The notes under the pieces are model-generated. The model made no database searches, was not told the origin of the DNA, and saw only the letters and a list, made by a program, of their open reading frames with translations. The translations under genes and the position numbers were made by a program. Shown piece by piece: positions 8,933 through 13,934 of a stretch of 13,934 nucleotides of DNA (positions are counted from its first letter, which is position 1; each line of letters starts with the position of its first letter). The stretch is taken from NCBI GenBank assembly GCA_900321775.1, contig ONXE01000027.1, forward strand, positions 1 to 13,934, written 5' to 3'. The DNA comes from an uncultured Bacteroidales bacterium. GTDB lineage: Bacteria; Bacteroidota; Bacteroidia; Bacteroidales; Paludibacteraceae.

Positions 8933-10100
8933 ATTTCTCTTGTTTATTGTCTTCTATTTCTTCATTAAGCATCTGTTCGAACAAACGTACGGAGTTCTCG
9001 AGGCTGTACCGCTTGGCCGCTTTGGCATAGAGTCGCTCCATGTATCGGCGCTCTGAAGGATGATCCAACCAGTAGTCGATGGCGCGGGCGCAGTCCTTGG
9101 GATTGCCGGGCAGGAACAGACTTCTGCCGTCCAGGGCAAACTGCGGAGTGGCGCTGAGCGTCGAGTTGGCTATTACGGGCACAAGTCCTGTGGCAAAAGC
9201 CTCGATGCAACTGATGGCCTCACTCTCCATATCACTGGCGTGCACGTACAGGTCGCATTGGCTCAGCAGACCTATCAACTCTTCGGTTCCCACGTACACA
9301 AACTTAGGCGGGTTAGGCAACTGCGCGCCCAGTTTCTCGTACTCGTCACGCAACGGCCCCTTGCCGGCCAGCACCAACTGAATCTTCGATGCATAGCGCG
9401 ACTGTGCAACTGCGTTAATCAGCACGTCCTGACGTTTTTCTCCGGCCAGACGACCTACCATCATGATCAGTATCTTCCCTGCGAACTCCGGTGATTTCTT
9501 GGGCCGTTGCTCCTTGGTGTTACGATGCCCGGCTGCGAGGAAATCGTCCTGTATGCCGTTGCTGATGACGTGGATCTTGGCCTGATAGCCTCGCTCCTCC
9601 AGCATGCCGCGCATAAACTCCGAAGGCACATGTATATGCCGGAACTTGTAGTAATGCCACTCGCGGAAATTACGGTAGGTCAGGTTCTGAATCCAGTCCA
9701 CTTTGCCCAAACCTACCGACGACCAGATGTTCTCCGGCTGTATGTGAAAAGCACCGGTGCAAGGCTTGCCAATCTCTTGCGCGTAGGCACTGGCTCGCAT
9801 TTCCAAAGCAAAAGGCATAAAACAATGCACTATATCCGCCCAATCAACCGCCTCTTTTATCACCTCCATTGACTCCCCAATTACGTCCGCAAAACTGAAT
9901 CCGTGTTTCTTCACCAGCGGATTAAACAGCGGCACTTTGTATTCTTTAAGCAGAAACTTATCCTCTGAAGGCTCTTCGTCAGCACACAAAATCTTCACTT
10001 CATGCCCTTGCTTCCGTAACTCTGCTGCAAACCGCTGTGCGGAAATACTCGTCCCATTATTCGACGTGTCGAATGTGTCAATAACAAATAGTATTTTCAT
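8916..10100 (-). CDS. Family 4 (GT-B) glycosyltransferase
   Basis: 394 residues starting at ATG 10100, 23 nt downstream of a well-formed Bacteroidota promoter. No signal peptide or membrane span; cytoplasmic or membrane-associated. The N-terminal Rossmann half begins MKILFVIDTF with the acceptor-side NNGTSIS loop (14-20) followed by an AxxFAxELRKxGHEV helix. The C-terminal half has VGRLAGEKRQDVL (215-227, with Arg217 and Lys222 expected to contact the donor phosphates), the LAGKGP strand, and the E-x7-E motif Glu292...Glu300 in MESEAISCIEAFATG. This is a complete retaining GT4 enzyme. The N-terminal NGTSISA pattern resembles diacylglycerol glycosyltransferases and related lipid or surface-glycan enzymes, but neither donor nor acceptor can be assigned. 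The last residues (ITN) come from a heptad repeat covering the stop codon, so the C-terminus may vary between strains. It could be read through into the PCMD/esterase pair. Confidence 0.92.
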   Translation of the reverse strand: MKILFVIDTFDTSNNGTSISAQRFAAELRKQGHEVKILCADEEPSEDKFLLKEYKVPLFNPLVKKHGFSFADVIGESMEVIKEAVDWADIVHCFMPFALEMRASAYAQEIGKPCTGAFHIQPENIWSSVGLGKVDWIQNLTYRNFREWHYYKFRHIHVPSEFMRGMLEERGYQAKIHVISNGIQDDFLAAGHRNTKEQRPKKSPEFAGKILIMMVGRLAGEKRQDVLINAVAQSRYASKIQLVLAGKGPLRDEYEKLGAQLPNPPKFVYVGTEELIGLLSQCDLYVHASDMESEAISCIEAFATGLVPVIANSTLSATPQFALDGRSLFLPGNPKDCARAIDYWLDHPSERRYMERLYAKAAKRYSLENSVRLFEQMLNEEIEDNKQEKLTITN

Positions 10101-10122
10101 TGGTACAAAACATTTCGGACTG

Positions 10123-10154
10123 CAAAGTTACGCAAAATTCTCCATATATGCAAA
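10123..10154 (-). promoter_or_regulatory. Promoter of the glycosyltransferase gene
   Basis: On the minus strand TTTGC (10154-10150), a 19-nt spacer and TAACTTTG (10130-10123) match the Bacteroidota primary-sigma consensus (-33 TTTGC-like, -7 TAnnTTTG). Transcription would start near 10117, leaving a leader of about 17 nt before the ATG at 10100. Confidence 0.85.
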
Positions 10155-10211
10155 TTTTTATTGCATTTCTTAACAAAAGATAACCCTTTTTCGCAAAATT
10201 AGTGCCAAAAG

Positions 10212-10243
10212 TTTGCAGATATCAAAAAAAAGCAGTAGCTTTG
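10212..10243 (+). promoter_or_regulatory. Promoter reading rightward into a non-coding region
   Basis: On the plus strand TTTGC (10212-10216), exactly 19 nt, then TAGCTTTG (10236-10243): the same elements and spacing as the glycosyltransferase promoter, which points the other way. Transcription would begin around 10249. No credible plus-strand protein gene lies downstream; the next gene, the symporter, is convergent. Confidence 0.78.
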
Positions 10244-10249
10244 CACCCG

Positions 10250-10386
10250 GATTCGGAACAGTCTGAATCGCAACTGATAAAAATGTAAGCTTAGGAGAAT
10301 CACAGGGGCGGGACAAATGATTCGCTGAATCAAATAACCCATCCCTGATACTACAAAGCGGCGAAGCCTCACAGCTCCGCCGCTTC
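10250..10386 (+). ncRNA. Candidate structured small RNA, not identified
   Basis: The approximately 137 nt after the promoter at 10212-10243 contain three consecutive hairpins and no usable reading frame (the first ATG is followed directly by TAA). Hairpin 1: 10250-10257 with 10262-10269, 8 bp, loop ACAG. Hairpin 2: outer stem 10303-10312 with 10338-10347 (10 positions, one C-A mismatch), a symmetric 5/5 internal loop, then an inner 6-bp stem 10318-10323 with 10327-10332. Hairpin 3: 10356-10367 with 10374-10385, 12 positions, one mismatch, GC-rich, probably the 3' end. I do not recognise it as tRNA, tmRNA, SRP RNA or RNase P RNA. A 6S-type RNA (6S-Flavo) is an option I cannot test here. Ends are approximate. 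Confidence 0.6.
10356..10385. terminator. GC-rich hairpin shared by the small RNA and the converging symporter gene
   Basis: Arms AAGCGGCGAAGC and GCTCCGCCGCTT pair at 11 of 12 positions around a 6-nt loop. It ends the candidate plus-strand RNA and lies 27 nt beyond the symporter stop on the minus strand. The flanks are A/T-rich but have no clean T-run, so termination strength is uncertain. Confidence 0.5.
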
Positions 10387-10396
10387 AAGAATATTA

Positions 10397-10424
10397 ATTG
10401 TTAATTGTTCATTATTCATTATTA
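10397..10424 (-). repeat. A/T-rich heptanucleotide repeat over the symporter stop codon
   Basis: On the minus strand four 7-nt units follow each other: TAATAAT, GAATAAT, GAACAAT, TAACAAT, with a degenerate fifth (TAATATT). The symporter stop TAA (10414-10412) lies in the second unit, and its C-terminal NNNE is encoded by the repeat. Same family as 8905-8932. Confidence 0.75.
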
Positions 10425-11896
10425 TTTGTTTTCGGCTTCGCCAAAATCAGCATCCCCACAAACGTGAACAGCGCATTCAGTATCAGTCTCTCATGACTGA
10501 ACGTATAGCCGTTGAACCACTCCGCAGAGTGCATGTCCAGCACCAGTGTCAGGATAGGCGCGATGATGCAAACCACAGGCACCCAACCGTCACGCACCTT
10601 CAGTTTGGTGAAGATACCGAAGAAGAACATACCCAACAACGGACCGTATGTGTACGACGCTACCTTATATACAGTATTGATCACCGACTCGTCGTTCAGC
10701 ATAAATACGATATAGATTAACGCTGCCATCAGCACCGTCATGCCTACATGCACCCACGTACGGGTCTTCTTGACGGCTTCCTCGCCGTCTTTGTCTATAG
10801 TCTTGTTGAGGATATCTATCGTAAATGAGGTTGTCAGTGCCGTCAGCGCACTACCCGCAGCCGAGTTGCCCGCAGCGATGAATCCCACTACAAACAGTAT
10901 CCCCACTATCAGCGGGAAATAGTTGCCAGTAGCCAGGAAAGCAAACACGTCATCTCCCTTCAGCACCTCGCCGGCGGCACCTATCACATTGCCGTTCGGA
11001 TCAGTCATTCCCTCGCCTGCAGCGAACGTGTACAGCATATAACCCAACGCCAGGAACAGGTAGATAACTACCATCTGTACCAGTGCGCCTACTACGATGT
11101 TCTTCTGCGAATCACGATGGTTCTTGCACGACAGCGTACGCTGCATCATATCCTGGTCCAGACCCGTAGTGGCCACCAGCACGAAGATGCCCGCAAGAAA
11201 TTGTTTCCAGAAAAACTTCGGGTCGTTCACATCATCGAAATAGAACATCCGGGTCATCGGACTGTCGCCATAGCCCTCCAGCGACACACCGCTACGCATG
11301 ATATACACGATGCACAGCACCACCGACAAAATCAGGCACGTCGTCTTCAGCAGGTCCGTCCATACTATCGACTTCACGCCGCCCTTGAACGTGCACAGGT
11401 ATACCACCGCGCATGTCAACACTGCATTGAGCCAGAAAGGCAAACCTATCGGCCCGAACACCAGCAGTTGCAGCACCGAGCACACGATGAACAGGCGAAC
11501 CGCTGCACCCGTGCTCTTGCTCAAAAAGAAGAACCAGGCACCCGTCTTGTAACTGCTCACGCCGAAACGCTGGTTTAGATATTCGTAAATAGATGTCAGG
11601 TTCATCTTGTAGTACAGCGGTATCAGCACAAACGCGATAATCAACTGACCTACAGTGAATCCCAGCACCATCTGCATGTAACTCATACCGCTGCCTGCCA
11701 CCATACCCGGCACACTCACAAACGTGACGGCACTGATCGGCGCACCAATGGTGGACATGGCTATCAATAGCCAGTTACTCGACTTGTTTCCACTGAAAAA
11801 ACCGGCATTATCTGCCTTCCTTCCTGCCACCCACGACACCCCAAACAGCAGGCAGAAATAGCAGGCAATTGTAATCAAAATAACAATAGGACTCAT
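10412..11896 (-). CDS. Sodium/solute symporter (SSS family), candidate MurNAc or sugar importer
   Basis: I choose the ATG at 11896 because AAGGG sits upstream at proper spacing; the frame also extends to a TTG two codons earlier, which would overlap that site. This gives 494 residues of an inner-membrane protein with about 13 hydrophobic segments, from IVILITIACYFCLLFGVSWV at the N-terminus to LILNALFTFVGMLILA at the end. Family signatures include FKGGVKSIVWTDLLKT (the SSS 'GG-x-x-x-V-x-TD' motif) and the GSALTALTTSFTIDI segment, where this family normally places Na+-binding hydroxyl residues. It imports a solute using the sodium gradient. The gene lies 70 nt after namZ on the same strand. 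In Tannerella forsythia, cell-wall-sugar salvage genes include a dedicated MurNAc transporter (MurT), so MurNAc or a related sugar is a reasonable inferred substrate; sialic acid or another sugar cannot be excluded. The stop codon is embedded in a heptad repeat. Confidence 0.92.
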   Translation of the reverse strand: MSPIVILITIACYFCLLFGVSWVAGRKADNAGFFSGNKSSNWLLIAMSTIGAPISAVTFVSVPGMVAGSGMSYMQMVLGFTVGQLIIAFVLIPLYYKMNLTSIYEYLNQRFGVSSYKTGAWFFFLSKSTGAAVRLFIVCSVLQLLVFGPIGLPFWLNAVLTCAVVYLCTFKGGVKSIVWTDLLKTTCLILSVVLCIVYIMRSGVSLEGYGDSPMTRMFYFDDVNDPKFFWKQFLAGIFVLVATTGLDQDMMQRTLSCKNHRDSQKNIVVGALVQMVVIYLFLALGYMLYTFAAGEGMTDPNGNVIGAAGEVLKGDDVFAFLATGNYFPLIVGILFVVGFIAAGNSAAGSALTALTTSFTIDILNKTIDKDGEEAVKKTRTWVHVGMTVLMAALIYIVFMLNDESVINTVYKVASYTYGPLLGMFFFGIFTKLKVRDGWVPVVCIIAPILTLVLDMHSAEWFNGYTFSHERLILNALFTFVGMLILAKPKTNNNE

Positions 11897-11917
11897 AAGC
11901 AACCCTTATTATGATAT

Positions 11918-11950
11918 TATTAGACTATTATTAGACTATTATTAGACTAT
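11918..11950. repeat. Three exact 11-nt tandem repeats between namZ and the symporter
   Basis: TATTAGACTAT occurs three times in a row without change (11918-11928, 11929-11939, 11940-11950) and fills nearly half of the 70-nt gap. It ends about 21 nt before the symporter start codon, so it lies in the leader between two probably co-transcribed genes. There is no TAnnTTTG element here. Confidence 0.9.
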
Positions 11951-11966
11951 AAGCGAACTCCCTCTC

Positions 11967-13282
<1,316 letters not shown>

Positions 13283-13286
<4 letters not shown>

Positions 13287-13934
13287 CTTGAGTGTACACT
13301 CGAAGCGCCGGAGCACTCACAATCCACGTTCAGGTCGCACTCGTCACTCGGAGTAGAGTATGTCAGTTCGCTGGCGCCGCTGATGTCCACTTTCAGGCTC
13401 TCGCAGCAAACCACGTCTGCATGGCTGGCACCACTTATCTCGCCGTTGATTTCGGTGCATGGGAAACTGGTGCCATCCAGTACGCTCGCGCCGCTAATGT
13501 CTATTTTCAGTTCTCCGTCACAGAAGCCGTTCAGAATAGCATAGGATGCGCCACTCAGTTCCACCTCCACGTTGTCGGCATTGCCATGTATGGTTCCATC
13601 GAAACGGGATGCGCCACTTACTTTCATGCTTGGATTATCCCCAAACAGAGTGCCGTTGAACGAGGAAGCACCGCTAAGACGCAACTCTTCCAAGTCCATA
13701 GTGCTACTGGCAGGAAGGACCACCGTCGGTTTTTCGTTCGACACGAAGTTCCACTTTTTCATACCGATGTAAAGCGTGCCGTTTTTCACTTCCAATTGTA
13801 CATACTGGTGTGCTTTCTCGCCGATAGTCACAGCAGCAGCTTGCTCAGTTTCTTTGACGGATACGGATACTTGGAATGCGTTGCTGATGTCCAGCGCTGT
13901 GTATTCGCCGTTAATAGGGTAGTTGATGGTTTCC
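13283..13934 (-). CDS. GIN-domain (DUF2807) beta-solenoid protein, N-terminus outside the window
   Basis: The frame is open to the right edge, so the start and signal peptide are not visible; the GTG at 13831 is internal. About 217 residues are seen. The first visible part (YTALDISNAFQVSVSVKE) is the conserved opening of the GIN/DUF2807 domain. Then come seven rungs marked by SGAS (LSGASSF, VSGASRF, LSGASYA, ISGASVL, ISGASHA, ISGASEL, CSGASSV), spaced roughly 15-25 residues apart, as expected for a right-handed beta-helix. Members are exported in Bacteroidota; Pfam describes them as putative auto-transporter adhesin heads, and no enzyme function is known. The C-terminal rungs are rich in cysteine (CCE, CDLNVDCEC). 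Its TGA overlaps the namZ ATG, so translational coupling is likely and an envelope role linked to cell-wall salvage is inferred. Confidence 0.88.
13290..13301. other. Perfect 12-bp palindrome just upstream of the namZ start
   Basis: GAGTGTACACTC is its own reverse complement and is flanked by CTT and GAAG, so three more pairs form with one bulged G. It lies 3 nt upstream of the namZ ATG, inside the last codons of the GIN gene (SSVHS). It could be an operator, or a hairpin affecting namZ translation, or chance. Confidence 0.5.

Noticed and set aside
10250..10386. Riboswitch or leader of a downstream gene
   Set aside because: The promoter points right, and the next gene is on the opposite strand and converges on it, so there is no gene to control in cis.
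10170..10388. 72-residue minus-strand frame in the intergenic region
   Set aside because: No ribosome site, no family, and it covers two promoters and the hairpins of the candidate RNA.
11117..11578. 153-residue plus-strand frame opposite the symporter
   Set aside because: Shadow of a well-supported membrane protein; Gln/His/Arg-rich composition typical of antisense reading.
13287..13316. Ten-codon upstream extension of namZ
   Set aside because: It would place charged residues before the lipoprotein signal and remove the ATGA overlap; the start at 13286 explains both.

Overview
The window looks like chromosomal DNA from an uncultured or gut-type member of the Bacteroidota, probably order Bacteroidales. 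The evidence is two promoters with the TTTGC-N19-TAnnTTTG architecture typical of that phylum, BspA-like surface proteins ending in a short C-terminal tail resembling type IX secretion sorting signals, a PCMD-like protein, a CE1 esterase with an N-terminal sugar-binding-like domain, a GIN-domain (DUF2807) protein and a NamZ/DUF1343 lipoprotein. No mobile element, CRISPR array, rRNA or tRNA was found.

Layout. (1) 2-6608, plus strand: two very large secreted proteins one base apart. The first is cut by the left edge of the window. Both end in the same kind of short C-terminal motif, and a strong rho-independent terminator follows the second. (2) 6712-8803, minus strand: a PCMD-like secreted protein followed 4 nt later by a CE1-type serine esterase with a complete catalytic triad, probably one transcript. 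(3) 8916-10100, minus strand: a GT4 glycosyltransferase with its own promoter. (4) 10101-10411: a 311-nt region without a believable protein gene. It holds a second, divergent promoter of the same architecture and, downstream of it on the plus strand, about 140 nt with three successive hairpins. I read this as a small structured RNA gene that I cannot name. (5) 10412 to the right edge, minus strand: a GIN-domain beta-solenoid protein (cut by the edge), a NamZ-type exo-beta-N-acetylmuramidase lipoprotein overlapping it as ATGA, and, 70 nt further, a sodium/solute symporter. Together these suggest peptidoglycan-sugar salvage: release of MurNAc outside the cytoplasm followed by Na+-coupled import. 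The symporter's substrate is inference.

The most unusual feature is a set of short tandem repeats, most with a 7-nt period. Two different heptad families lie inside the namZ coding sequence (12 heptads, and 4 heptads), where gain or loss of one unit would shift the frame. A third, A/T-rich family (TAACAAT-like) sits exactly over the stop codons of both the glycosyltransferase and the symporter, and its 7-nt period puts TAA into all three frames. An 11-nt repeat lies between namZ and the symporter. These repeats and the unassigned structured RNA are the parts most worth a second look.
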